A stretch of DNA of 31,225 nucleotides, taken from the NCBI GenBank assembly GCA_021767845.1, contig JAASSQ010000004.1, positions 1-31,225 on the forward strand, written 5' to 3'. Under the pieces are notes generated by a model. It did no database searches. It was given only the letters and a program-made list of their open reading frames with translations, and was not told where the DNA came from. Numbering within the stretch: position 1 is the first letter of the stretch; each line of letters opens with the position of its first letter. Made by a program: the position numbers and the translations under genes. Below, piece by piece: positions 22,747 through 30,210 of this stretch. The stretch comes from Roseovarius sp. (lineage in GTDB: Bacteria; Pseudomonadota; Alphaproteobacteria; Rhodobacterales; Rhodobacteraceae).

Positions 22747-23832
22747 ATGATGACGAAGATCACCCCGCAGCCGGGCATCATGGACATCAGGCTTTACGAG
22801 GGCGGCGCGAGCCATGTGGCCGGCGTGTCGAACGCGGTCAAGCTGAGCTCGAACGAGAACCCGTTCGGGGCCAGCGAGGCCGCGAAGGAGGCGTTCCGCA
22901 AGGCGGCTTATGATCTGCACCGCTATCCCTCGACCGATCATGCGGCGTTGCGCGCGGCCATCGGCGAGGTGCATGGTGTCGATCCCGCGCGGGTGATCTG
23001 CGGGGTGGGCAGCGACGAGATCATCGCCTTCCTGTGCCAGGCCTATGCCGGGCCGGGCGACGAGGTGATCCATACCGAGCACGGTTTTGCGATGTATCGC
23101 ATCAGCACGCTGGCCAACAGCGCCACCCCGGTCGAGGTGCCCGAGCGCGACCGGGTGACGGATGTGGACGCGATCCTGGCCGCCTGCACCGAGCGCACCA
23201 GGCTGGTCTTCATCGCCAACCCCAACAACCCCACCGGCACGATGATCGGCGAGGGCGAGCTGGCGCGGCTGGCCGGCGGGCTGCCGGACCACGTGCTGCT
23301 GGTGATCGACGGGGCCTATGCCGAATACGTCGAAGGGTATGACGGCGGCGCGGGTCTGGTGGACAGCCGCGAGAACGTGGTCATGACCCGCACCTTCTCC
23401 AAGCTTTACGGCCTTGGCGGGCTGCGCGTGGGCTGGGGCTATGGCCCGAAACACGTGATCGACGTGCTCAACCGCCTGCGTGGCCCCTTCAACCTGAGCC
23501 AGGCGGCGCTGGTCACCGCCGAGGCGGCGGTGCGCGACACCGCCTGGGCCGAGAAATGCCGCAACGACAACACCCGCTTGCGCGCCTGGCTGGCCGAGGC
23601 GCTGGCCGGGCATGGCGTGGTCTCGGACACCTCGATGGCGAATTTCATCCTGGCGCGGTTTTCCAGCCGGGAAGAGGCCGAGGCCTGCGACGATTACCTG
23701 AAATCCGAAGGGCTGATCGTGCGGCGGGTGGCGGGCTACAACCTGCCCAACTGCCTGCGGATCACCGTGGGCGACGAGCCGAGCTGCCGCCGGGTGGCAC
23801 ATGCGGTGGGGCAGTTCATGGGGGATGAGTGA
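22747..23832 (+). CDS. hisC: Histidinol-phosphate aminotransferase
   Basis: A 361-residue PLP-dependent class I/II aminotransferase that makes histidinol phosphate from imidazole acetol phosphate; in many bacteria it also aminates prephenate or aromatic keto acids. The PLP lysine is Lys219 (RTFSKLYGLGGLRVGW), with Asp188-Tyr191 (IDGAY) and ANPNNPTGT (157-165) for cofactor binding. AAGGAG lies 5 bases before the first of two ATGs. Its stop overlaps the start of a prephenate dehydrogenase gene (TGATG), which suggests an additional role in tyrosine/phenylalanine synthesis. Confidence 0.95.
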   Translation: MMTKITPQPGIMDIRLYEGGASHVAGVSNAVKLSSNENPFGASEAAKEAFRKAAYDLHRYPSTDHAALRAAIGEVHGVDPARVICGVGSDEIIAFLCQAYAGPGDEVIHTEHGFAMYRISTLANSATPVEVPERDRVTDVDAILAACTERTRLVFIANPNNPTGTMIGEGELARLAGGLPDHVLLVIDGAYAEYVEGYDGGAGLVDSRENVVMTRTFSKLYGLGGLRVGWGYGPKHVIDVLNRLRGPFNLSQAALVTAEAAVRDTAWAEKCRNDNTRLRAWLAEALAGHGVVSDTSMANFILARFSSREEAEACDDYLKSEGLIVRRVAGYNLPNCLRITVGDEPSCRRVAHAVGQFMGDE

Positions 23833-24749
23833 TGGCGCAGGTCTATGAGCGCGTCGCGCTGATCGGCCTTGGCCTGATCGCCTCGTCGATGTTCTGGGCG
23901 ATGAAGCGCGCGGGGCTGGCGGGCGAGGTGACGGGCTATGCCCGCTCGGCCGACACCCGCGCGGCGGCGCGCGAGATCGGCCTGTGCGACCGGGTCTGCG
24001 ACAGCGCGGCCGAGGCGGTGGCGGGCGCGGACCTGGTGGTTCTGTGCGTTCCGGTGGGCGCCATGGGCGCCGTGGCCGCCGAGATCGCCCCCGCGCTCAA
24101 GCCCGGCGCGACGGTCAGCGACGTTGGGTCGGTCAAGAAGGCGGTGATCGAGGCGGTGGCGCCGCACCTGCCGCAAGATGTGCATTTCGTGCCGGCCCAT
24201 CCGCTGGCCGGGACCGAGCATTCCGGGCCGCGATCGGGCTTTGCGGAACTGTTCGACAACCGCTGGTGCCTGATTGTGCCGGTGGAGGGCAGCGACCGCG
24301 ATGCGGTGGACCGCGTGGAGCGGCTGTGGCAGGGGATCGGCGCGCAGACCGACGAGATGGATGCCGAGCATCACGACCTTGTTCTGGCCGTGACCAGCCA
24401 CGCGCCGCACTTGATCGCCTACACGATGGTCGGCGTGGCCGACGATCTGCGCCGCGTGACCGACAGCGAGGTCATCAAGTATTCCGCCGCGGGTTTCCGC
24501 GACTTCACCCGCATCGCGGCCAGCGACCCGACGATGTGGCGCGACGTGTTCCTGTCGAACAAGGACGCGACGCTGGAAATTCTGGGCCGGTTCACCGAAG
24601 AGCTGTTCGCGCTGCAACGCGCGATCCGCACAGGTGACGGGGAGCATCTGTTCGAGTATTTTACACGCACCCGCGCCATAAGACGCGGGATCATCGAGGC
24701 CGGGCAGGACACGGACGCCCCGGATTTCGGACGTGTGAAAAAGGGGTGA
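23832..24749 (+). CDS. Prephenate (cyclohexadienyl/arogenate) dehydrogenase
   Basis: A 305-residue cytoplasmic NAD(P)-dependent enzyme of the TyrA/TyrC family that oxidatively decarboxylates prephenate or arogenate on the way to tyrosine. The dinucleotide-binding motif is ALIGLGLIASSM at the N-terminus, followed by DVGSVKKAV, HPLAGTEHSGP and SHAPHLIAYTMV, all family marks. The ATG in TGATG is preferred; an in-frame GTG one codon earlier is possible. It has no ACT regulatory domain, as usual for the cyclohexadienyl form. Coupling to hisC fits a HisC-type aminotransferase acting on prephenate, but the preferred substrate cannot be read. Confidence 0.92.
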   Translation: MAQVYERVALIGLGLIASSMFWAMKRAGLAGEVTGYARSADTRAAAREIGLCDRVCDSAAEAVAGADLVVLCVPVGAMGAVAAEIAPALKPGATVSDVGSVKKAVIEAVAPHLPQDVHFVPAHPLAGTEHSGPRSGFAELFDNRWCLIVPVEGSDRDAVDRVERLWQGIGAQTDEMDAEHHDLVLAVTSHAPHLIAYTMVGVADDLRRVTDSEVIKYSAAGFRDFTRIAASDPTMWRDVFLSNKDATLEILGRFTEELFALQRAIRTGDGEHLFEYFTRTRAIRRGIIEAGQDTDAPDFGRVKKG

Positions 24750-24753
24750 GCCC

Positions 24754-25362
24754 ATGCGGAAGGTTCTGTTTATCCCGTTGATCCTGATGGGATGTTCCCT
24801 GATCCCCGGTGGCGGAAAGGATGATCCGGTGGTGTCGAGCCGCGGATCGGTTTGCGGCGATCCGACGATCAAGGGCGAGGTCGTGGGCGAATTTCCCGGG
24901 CCGGGTGGCTGCGGCGTGACCAGCGCGGTGCGGGTCCGCTCGGTGGGCGGAATCGCGCTCAGCCAATCCTCGGTGATGAATTGCGAGACGGCCCGCACGC
25001 TGCGCGGCTGGGTGTCGCGCGACATGACACCGGCCGTGGGCGGCCTTGGGGGTGGCGCGACCGGCCTGCGCGTGGCCGCGCATTACGCCTGCCGGACGCG
25101 CAACCACCAGCCCGGTGCGCGCCTGTCGGAACATGCCAAGGGCAAGGCGATCGACATCGCCGCGATCCAGCTGGCCGACGGTTCGGAAATCTCGGTGCTG
25201 AACGATTGGGGCAAGGGCCGCAAAGGCCGCGTCCTGCGTGATCTGCATCGCAGCGCCTGCGGCCCCTTCGGCACGGTGCTGGGGCCGGAATCCGACCGCC
25301 ACCACCGCGATCATTTCCATTTCGACACCGCCGATCATGGCTACGGCCCCTACTGCCGGTAG
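24754..25362 (+). CDS. Extensin-like lipoprotein, possible M15-type zinc peptidase relative
   Basis: A 202-residue lipoprotein. The signal peptide ends in the lipobox LILMGC with Cys14 as lipidation site. The mature part belongs to the extensin-like C-terminal family and has six further cysteines that may form disulphides. The motif LSEHAKGKAIDI (His127, Asp134) and DHFHFD (His187, His189) match the SxHxxGxAxD and HxH zinc-ligand pattern of D,D-peptidases of the VanY/M15 type. A peptidoglycan-cutting role at the cell surface is therefore likely but unproven. It starts 4 bases after the prephenate dehydrogenase gene, with AAGGGGTG as ribosome site. Confidence 0.85.
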   Translation: MRKVLFIPLILMGCSLIPGGGKDDPVVSSRGSVCGDPTIKGEVVGEFPGPGGCGVTSAVRVRSVGGIALSQSSVMNCETARTLRGWVSRDMTPAVGGLGGGATGLRVAAHYACRTRNHQPGARLSEHAKGKAIDIAAIQLADGSEISVLNDWGKGRKGRVLRDLHRSACGPFGTVLGPESDRHHRDHFHFDTADHGYGPYCR

Positions 25363-25380
25363 GGGCGGGGCCGCCCCCTA
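25360..25380. terminator. Hairpin spanning the stops of two convergent genes
   Basis: TAGGGGCGG and CCGCCCCCTA form a near-perfect stem (one unpaired base) that contains both stop codons: TAG of the extensin-like gene (25360-25362) and, on the other strand, TAG of the DUF2125 gene (25378-25380). There is no T-run; it may stabilise or end both transcripts. Confidence 0.45.
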
Positions 25381-26388
25381 GCGCAGGCGCAGCACCGGGG
25401 CCGGGCCGACGGGCACCGGGCCGAGCATGACCATGCCCCGCCGGAACCCCAGCGGAATGTCCAGCGTGTTGGGGTTGCCCGCCATTCCCGCGATCAGTGA
25501 CAGCCCGTCCTCCAGCGTGCCGGCCAGCCCCTTGGGCAGGGCGCCGGATTTCACTGCCATTTCGAGGATCTCGCGCCAGTTGCGGGCCTTCACGGTGATC
25601 TCGCCGGTGGGGCGGCCGGCCTCGTCCACCTCCAGATCGCCCGCGGCGCGCAGTTCCAGCCGGCCCCAGCGGGCCTCGGCCAGTTTCAGACGGATGGTGC
25701 GGGGCTGGGGGCGGGCATCCTCGATCGCGGTGCGGTCCCACGGCTTGTCGAACTCGACGATCAGATCGGCGCTGAAGGCATCAAAGGTTTCGGGCAGCGT
25801 GCCATCGGGATCGACCATGCGCCGCCACGGCAGGGACGGGGCCAGCCCGTCGGCCGCAAGGCCCAGACGGTAGGTCGCCGCGCTTTCCATCGGCACGTGT
25901 TCCGCCGCGAGGCGCAGCGCGTCGATCCGGGTCTGGCCGTCTCCGCTCACCGGGCGGATCGCCAGCGTTTGCGCGGTCAGCGAGGTGCGATCGACCTGCA
26001 GCATCGCATTCGGGGTCAGCACGAAGCTGGCGCGCATGTCGGCGCTGTCGATGTCGTATTTCTCAAGCGGTGTTGCGATGCGCTGCGTGTCGGGCCAGAT
26101 GGCGATCACGTGGTTGGGCCGGTAGCTGAGCGCGTTGATCTGGAAGCGCGGCGCGGCCCAGGCCAGGCCGGTATCCGGGTCGGCGAGGTCAAGATCGTCG
26201 ATGACCGTGTCCAGCCGGTTGGGAAAACCCTGCACGTCCAAAGCGCCGTAGTCGGCCACCCAGCCCTCGGCGCGGCGCTGTTCGAACCACGCGGCGAAAC
26301 CCGATTGCAGGCTGCTGGCCGCCACCCACCAATAGGCCGACCATGCCAGCGCCGCGATCACGATGATACCCAGCAGAACCCTTTGCAT
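25378..26388 (-). CDS. DUF2125 domain protein, membrane-anchored
   Basis: A 336-residue protein with one N-terminal hydrophobic helix (MQRVLLGIIVIAALAWSAYW), probably an uncleaved anchor, and a long periplasmic beta-rich domain of the DUF2125 family. Recognisable stretches are FEQRRAEGWVADYGALDVQG, PNRLDTVIDDLDLADPDTG and NHVIAIWPDTQRIATP. The repeated layered beta pattern recalls AsmA-like lipid-transport proteins, but this is a resemblance only. The start at 26388 has AAGGGG 6 bases upstream; an earlier in-frame ATG at 26403 lacks a good site. Single gene, divergent from chaC. Function unknown. Confidence 0.82.
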   Translation of the reverse strand: MQRVLLGIIVIAALAWSAYWWVAASSLQSGFAAWFEQRRAEGWVADYGALDVQGFPNRLDTVIDDLDLADPDTGLAWAAPRFQINALSYRPNHVIAIWPDTQRIATPLEKYDIDSADMRASFVLTPNAMLQVDRTSLTAQTLAIRPVSGDGQTRIDALRLAAEHVPMESAATYRLGLAADGLAPSLPWRRMVDPDGTLPETFDAFSADLIVEFDKPWDRTAIEDARPQPRTIRLKLAEARWGRLELRAAGDLEVDEAGRPTGEITVKARNWREILEMAVKSGALPKGLAGTLEDGLSLIAGMAGNPNTLDIPLGFRRGMVMLGPVPVGPAPVLRLR

Positions 26389-26452
26389 CGGTGCCCCTTT
26401 CATGCCCGTTCCGCTTGGTGTTTAAGGCGTGAAAAGCGCGAGGAACAGCAAA

Positions 26453-26983
26453 ATGACGATGTGGGTTTTCGGATACGGGTCGCTGGTGTGGAATCCCGGC
26501 TTCGAGGCACAGGAGCGGGTGATCGGCACGCTGCCCGGCTATCATCGCAGTTTCTGCATGCGTTCGATCCATCACCGCGGCACGGCGGAGGCGCCGGGCC
26601 TGGTGCTGGCGCTGGATGCGCTTGAGGGTGCGCGCTGTCATGGCGTGGCACTGTCGGTGCCCGAACCGGAGGAAGACCGGGTGCTGGCCTACCTGCGCGA
26701 ACGCGAGCTGGTGTCGGCGGCCTACCTGGAAAAGCGGCTGGAGGTCGATCTGAGCGACGGACGCCGGGTGGAGGCGGTGACCTATGTGATCGACCCCGAC
26801 CACGTGCAGTATTGCGGCGGTCTGGACCTGGAAGAGCAGGCGCAGATCATCGCGCGGGCCGTGGGCGGGCGCGGCCCGAACACCGAATACCTGTTCAACA
26901 CCGCCGCGCACCTGAGCGAGCTGGGCATCACCGATCACGAGCTTGACTGGCTGGCCCGGCGGGTGCGGTCGCTGACCGGATAA
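26453..26983 (+). CDS. ChaC-family gamma-glutamylcyclotransferase
   Basis: A 176-residue cytoplasmic enzyme of the ChaC family, which cleaves glutathione to 5-oxoproline and Cys-Gly. The N-terminal MTMWVFGYGSLVWNPGF holds the substrate-binding YGSL loop; the likely catalytic Glu is in YLRERELVSAAY (Glu83/Glu85). GPNTEYLFNTAAHLSELGI near the end is a ChaC mark. The ATG at 26453 follows GAGGA; an in-frame GTG at 26429 would add 8 residues that do not fit the family. It diverges from the DUF2125 gene and precedes the membrane-complex pair. Confidence 0.9.
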   Translation: MTMWVFGYGSLVWNPGFEAQERVIGTLPGYHRSFCMRSIHHRGTAEAPGLVLALDALEGARCHGVALSVPEPEEDRVLAYLRERELVSAAYLEKRLEVDLSDGRRVEAVTYVIDPDHVQYCGGLDLEEQAQIIARAVGGRGPNTEYLFNTAAHLSELGITDHELDWLARRVRSLTG

Positions 26984-26987
26984 AGCC

Positions 26988-27016
26988 TTGGCTTGCCTGC
27001 CCTTGGCGCGTAGGGT
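26988..27016 (+). promoter_or_regulatory. Candidate promoter of the MotA/ExbB-like pair
   Basis: TTGGCT (26988-26993) and TAGGGT (27011-27016) are separated by 17 bases in the 68-base gap after chaC. Both elements are imperfect. Read-through from chaC is also possible. Confidence 0.3.
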
Positions 27017-27051
27017 TGGGCCGTAAAGAACCAGAGCCGGGAGCCGTCCAG

Positions 27052-28290
27052 ATGGACCAGCCGGACCGCGAGGTCGAGCCGCATTTTTCACGCCCCGTCC
27101 GCCAGATCGTGCTGATGCTGGTGGTGCTTGGCCTGACCGGGGCGGGCGCGTTTCTGGCGCTGCCGCGGGTCTTGCCGGTGTTTCAGGCGAACCCGTGGCT
27201 GAACGGGTTCATCCTGTTCGTTTTCTTCATCGGGGTGGCGGCCTGTTTCTGGCAGGTGATCGAACTGATCGGCTCGGTCCGCTGGATCGAGGGGTTCGCG
27301 GCGCAGTATCCGGGCCACGAGATGATCAAGGCGCCGCAATTACTGGCGCCGCTGGCCACGCTGCTGCGCCAGCGCCGCAAGCGGATGCAGATCGCCTCGA
27401 CCTCGGCGCGGTCGATCCTCGATTCCGTGGCGCAGCGCATCGACGAGGCGCGCGAGATCACGCGCTATATCGTCAACATGCTGATCTTCCTTGGCCTTCT
27501 GGGCACGTTCTACGGGCTGGCCACCACGGTGCCGGCGGTGGTGGACACAATCCGCAGCCTTGCGCCGCAGGATGGCGAGGGCGGGGTCGCGGTGTTCAAC
27601 CGGCTGATGACGGGGCTGGAGGCGCAGCTTGGCGGGATGGGGGTGGCCTTTGCCTCGTCCTTGCTGGGGCTGGCGGGATCGCTGGTTGTCGGCCTGCTGG
27701 AGCTGTTCGCGGGGCACGGGCAGAACCGGTTCTACCGCGAGCTCGAGGAATGGATGTCCACAATCACGCGGGTCGGCTTTTCGGCCGGGGACGGCGAGGG
27801 CAGCGGCGAGGCGCATGGCATGGCCGCGGTGCTGGACCAGATGGCCGAGCAGATGGAAAGCCTGCAGGTGATGCTGACCCAATCCGATGTCAGCCGCGCG
27901 ATGGTCGATGAAAAGCTGGGGGTGCTGGCGGACTCGGTGGAGCGTCTGACGCACCGGATGGCCGATACCAACCCGATCAACGCCGCCCTGACGCGCGTGG
28001 CCGAGGGGCAGGAGCGTCTGGTTCAGGTCATGGAAGAGCGTGAGCCGCAAGGCGGCGATGGCGGTCTGGATGCGGAAAGCCGGATGCGCCTGCGCTCGAT
28101 CGACGTGCAGATGTTGCGCATCCTCGAAGAAATCAGCGCCGGCCGGCAGGAGACCATGACGGAATTGCGCACCGACCTGGCGGCGTTGACCCGCGTCTTC
28201 AACGAGATGCGGGGACAGGAGCAGGCGGCGCGGCGCGGGGCCGGTGCCACGGCGGCGGCACCCGATCCCGACGGCCGGCAGGGGCGCTAG
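27052..28290 (+). CDS. MotA/TolQ/ExbB-like proton channel subunit
   Basis: A 412-residue inner-membrane protein with four predicted helices (about 18-38, 50-72, 140-162, 195-220). Helices 3 and 4 carry family marks: YIVNMLIFLGLLGTFYGLAT and MGVAFASSLLGLAGSLVVG. Between helices 2 and 3 lies a cytoplasmic loop of about 65 residues (APQLLAPLATLLRQRRKRM). After helix 4 comes a cytoplasmic tail of about 190 residues with long helices (AAVLDQMAEQMESLQVMLTQ). The tail is longer than in TolQ or ExbB and recalls ZorA- or MotA-like subunits. GGGAG lies 8 bases before the ATG; an in-frame TTG at 27016 is a poorer start. The partner gene begins 3 bases after the stop. No TolR/ExbD or flagellar genes are nearby, so it is neither a plain Tol/Ton nor a flagellar stator by context. 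Confidence 0.85.
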   Translation: MDQPDREVEPHFSRPVRQIVLMLVVLGLTGAGAFLALPRVLPVFQANPWLNGFILFVFFIGVAACFWQVIELIGSVRWIEGFAAQYPGHEMIKAPQLLAPLATLLRQRRKRMQIASTSARSILDSVAQRIDEAREITRYIVNMLIFLGLLGTFYGLATTVPAVVDTIRSLAPQDGEGGVAVFNRLMTGLEAQLGGMGVAFASSLLGLAGSLVVGLLELFAGHGQNRFYRELEEWMSTITRVGFSAGDGEGSGEAHGMAAVLDQMAEQMESLQVMLTQSDVSRAMVDEKLGVLADSVERLTHRMADTNPINAALTRVAEGQERLVQVMEEREPQGGDGGLDAESRMRLRSIDVQMLRILEEISAGRQETMTELRTDLAALTRVFNEMRGQEQAARRGAGATAAAPDPDGRQGR

Positions 28291-28293
28291 GCG

Positions 28294-30210
28294 ATGGCGC
28301 TGTCCCGGCGCACAGGTGCACGGTTCCAGGCGTCGATCTGGCCGGGCTTCGTGGATGCGATGACCGGGCTGTTGCTGGTGCTTATGTTCGTGCTGACGAT
28401 CTTCATGGTCGTGCAGTTCGTCCTGCGCGAAACGATCTCGGGACAGGCCAGCAAGCTGGACGCCCTGTCGGCCGAGGTGGCCGCGCTGTCGCAGGCGCTT
28501 GGGCTGGAGCAGGACCGCAACGCCACCCTGACCGAGCGGGTGGGTGAGCTGACCAGCACCCTGGGAGATGCCCGCGCCCGCCAGCAGGAGCAGGCGGCGC
28601 TGATCGCCAGTCTGCAGGCCGAACGCGACGCGCAGGAGCAGGCGCTGCAGGCGGCGCGGGGCCGCATCGCCGATTTCGAGGACCAGGTCGCGGGGCTTCT
28701 GGCCGAACGCGACCGCGCACTCGGGCAGTTGGCCGAGCTTGAAGAGGCGCAGGACGAGCTGATCTCGGAGCAGGAGGCGCTGCAACTGACGCTGGCGGAT
28801 CTGCGCAGCGAGATCGACGCCCAGACCGAAGCGGCGCGGTTGGCCGCCGCGCGGCGCGAGGCGCTGGAGGCCCTTGTGGCCGATCTGCGCGCCGAGGCCG
28901 CCGCGAGCGACGAGGCGCAGGAAGCCTTGCGCGCGCAGGTGTCGGAGTTGCAGGACGAGTTGAGCGAAGAGGAACGGGCCCGGCTGGCCGAGGCGGCGGC
29001 AGCCGAGGCGCTGCGCGAGCGTTTGCAGAACGCCCGGTCCGAACTGTCGGCCATGACGCTCGCCCTGGAAGAGCAGCGCAAGCGTGCCGAGGAAACGCTG
29101 ACCCTGCTGGCGGCGGCCGAGGAGGCGCAGGAGGATCTGAACGCGCAACTGGCCGCGGCGCTTCTGGCGCGGGAGGATCGCGAGGCGACGCTGGCGGCCA
29201 AGGATGCGCGGATCGGCGCGCTGGAAAGCCGCCTGTCGGAGATCGAAAGCGACGAGGAGACGCGCATCGCCGCGCTGCGCGCCGAACTGGAGGCCGCGCG
29301 CGCCCAACTGGCCCGGATCGAGGCCGAGCGGCAGGCGGCGCAGGCCGAGGCGATGGAGGCCGAGGAGGTGCGCGAGCGGTTGAGCGCGGCGCTGGCCGCC
29401 AAGCTGGCGGCCGAAGAGGATGCGGCCGAGGCGATGAGCGCGGCCGAGCAGCGCGCCGCCCTTCTGGAAGAGGCGCGCGCGCGGCTGTCGGAGCAGCAGG
29501 AGATCGCCTCGGAGGCGCAGAAGCAGCAGGCGCTTCTGAACCGGCAGGTCGCCGCGCTGCGCGAGCAGTTGGGGCAGTTGCAGGCGCTTCTGGACGATGC
29601 CAAGGCGCGCGAGGCGGCGCAGGACGTGCAGTTGCAATCGCTTGGCAACGAGTTGAACACGGCGCTTGCCCGCGTGGCCGCCGAGGAACGCCGCCGCCGC
29701 GAGGCCGAAGAGGCACGCGCGAAGCTGCTGGAAGAGCAGAAACAGGACCTGGAACGCTATCGCTCGGAGTTTTTCGGGCGGTTGCGCGACGTTCTGGGCG
29801 CTCAGGAGGGCATTCGGATCGAGGGGGACCGGTTCGTGTTCTCGTCCGAAGTGCTGTTTGCACCGGGCGAGGCGCGGCTGTCGGACGAAGGACGGCAGGA
29901 GGTGGCCAAGGTGGCCGAGATCTTCCGCAGCGTGACCGATGACATTCCCGAGGGCATCGACTGGGTGTTGCAGGTGGACGGGCATACGGATGACATTCCG
30001 GTGCGCCCCGGTGCACGGTTCGCCGATAACTGGGAGTTGAGCCAGGCGCGCGCCCTGTCGGTGGTGCGCTACATGATCGAGGATCTGGGCCTGCCGCCCG
30101 AGCGGCTGTCGGCCAACGGGTTCGGGGAGTATCAGCCGGTGAACGATGCCGACACCCCCGAGGCGCGGGCGCAGAACCGCCGGATCGAGTTGAAATTCAC
30201 TGGGAAGTGA
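28294..30210 (+). CDS. MotB-like protein with giant coiled coil and OmpA peptidoglycan-binding domain
   Basis: A 638-residue protein, about twice the length of MotB. The N-terminus has a short basic cytoplasmic part, then FVDAMTGLLLVLMFVLTIF. Asp21 sits where MotB has its proton-carrying Asp (ADFMTAM), and one membrane helix covers about 22-44. Residues about 50-490 are an almost unbroken heptad-like helix rich in Ala, Glu, Arg, Leu and Gln. Residues about 493-638 form an OmpA/MotB domain with QVDGHTDDIPV, NWELSQARALSVVRYM and the closing AQNRRIELKF that bind diaminopimelate in the wall. Together with the preceding gene it should form an ion-driven, wall-anchored complex. The 3' end overlaps the convergent M23 gene by 14 bases. 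Confidence 0.88.
   Translation: MALSRRTGARFQASIWPGFVDAMTGLLLVLMFVLTIFMVVQFVLRETISGQASKLDALSAEVAALSQALGLEQDRNATLTERVGELTSTLGDARARQQEQAALIASLQAERDAQEQALQAARGRIADFEDQVAGLLAERDRALGQLAELEEAQDELISEQEALQLTLADLRSEIDAQTEAARLAAARREALEALVADLRAEAAASDEAQEALRAQVSELQDELSEEERARLAEAAAAEALRERLQNARSELSAMTLALEEQRKRAEETLTLLAAAEEAQEDLNAQLAAALLAREDREATLAAKDARIGALESRLSEIESDEETRIAALRAELEAARAQLARIEAERQAAQAEAMEAEEVRERLSAALAAKLAAEEDAAEAMSAAEQRAALLEEARARLSEQQEIASEAQKQQALLNRQVAALREQLGQLQALLDDAKAREAAQDVQLQSLGNELNTALARVAAEERRRREAEEARAKLLEEQKQDLERYRSEFFGRLRDVLGAQEGIRIEGDRFVFSSEVLFAPGEARLSDEGRQEVAKVAEIFRSVTDDIPEGIDWVLQVDGHTDDIPVRPGARFADNWELSQARALSVVRYMIEDLGLPPERLSANGFGEYQPVNDADTPEARAQNRRIELKFTGK

Noticed and set aside
27340..29985. 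An 881-codon open frame on the minus strand across the MotA/ExbB-like and MotB-like genes, and a 537-codon one at 28403-30016
   Set aside because: They are antisense to well-supported genes. Their Arg/Leu/Gln- and Pro/Arg-rich translations are what GC-rich Ala/Glu coiled-coil codons give when read backwards; no domain is visible.
27052..30210. Zorya anti-phage defence system
   Set aside because: The pair recalls ZorA/ZorB, but the long tail is on the wrong subunit and no ZorC, ZorD or ZorE gene or other defence gene is nearby.
27052..30210. Flagellar stator motA/motB
   Set aside because: No flagellar genes are present, and the MotB-like protein is twice the normal length with a coiled coil not found in stators.
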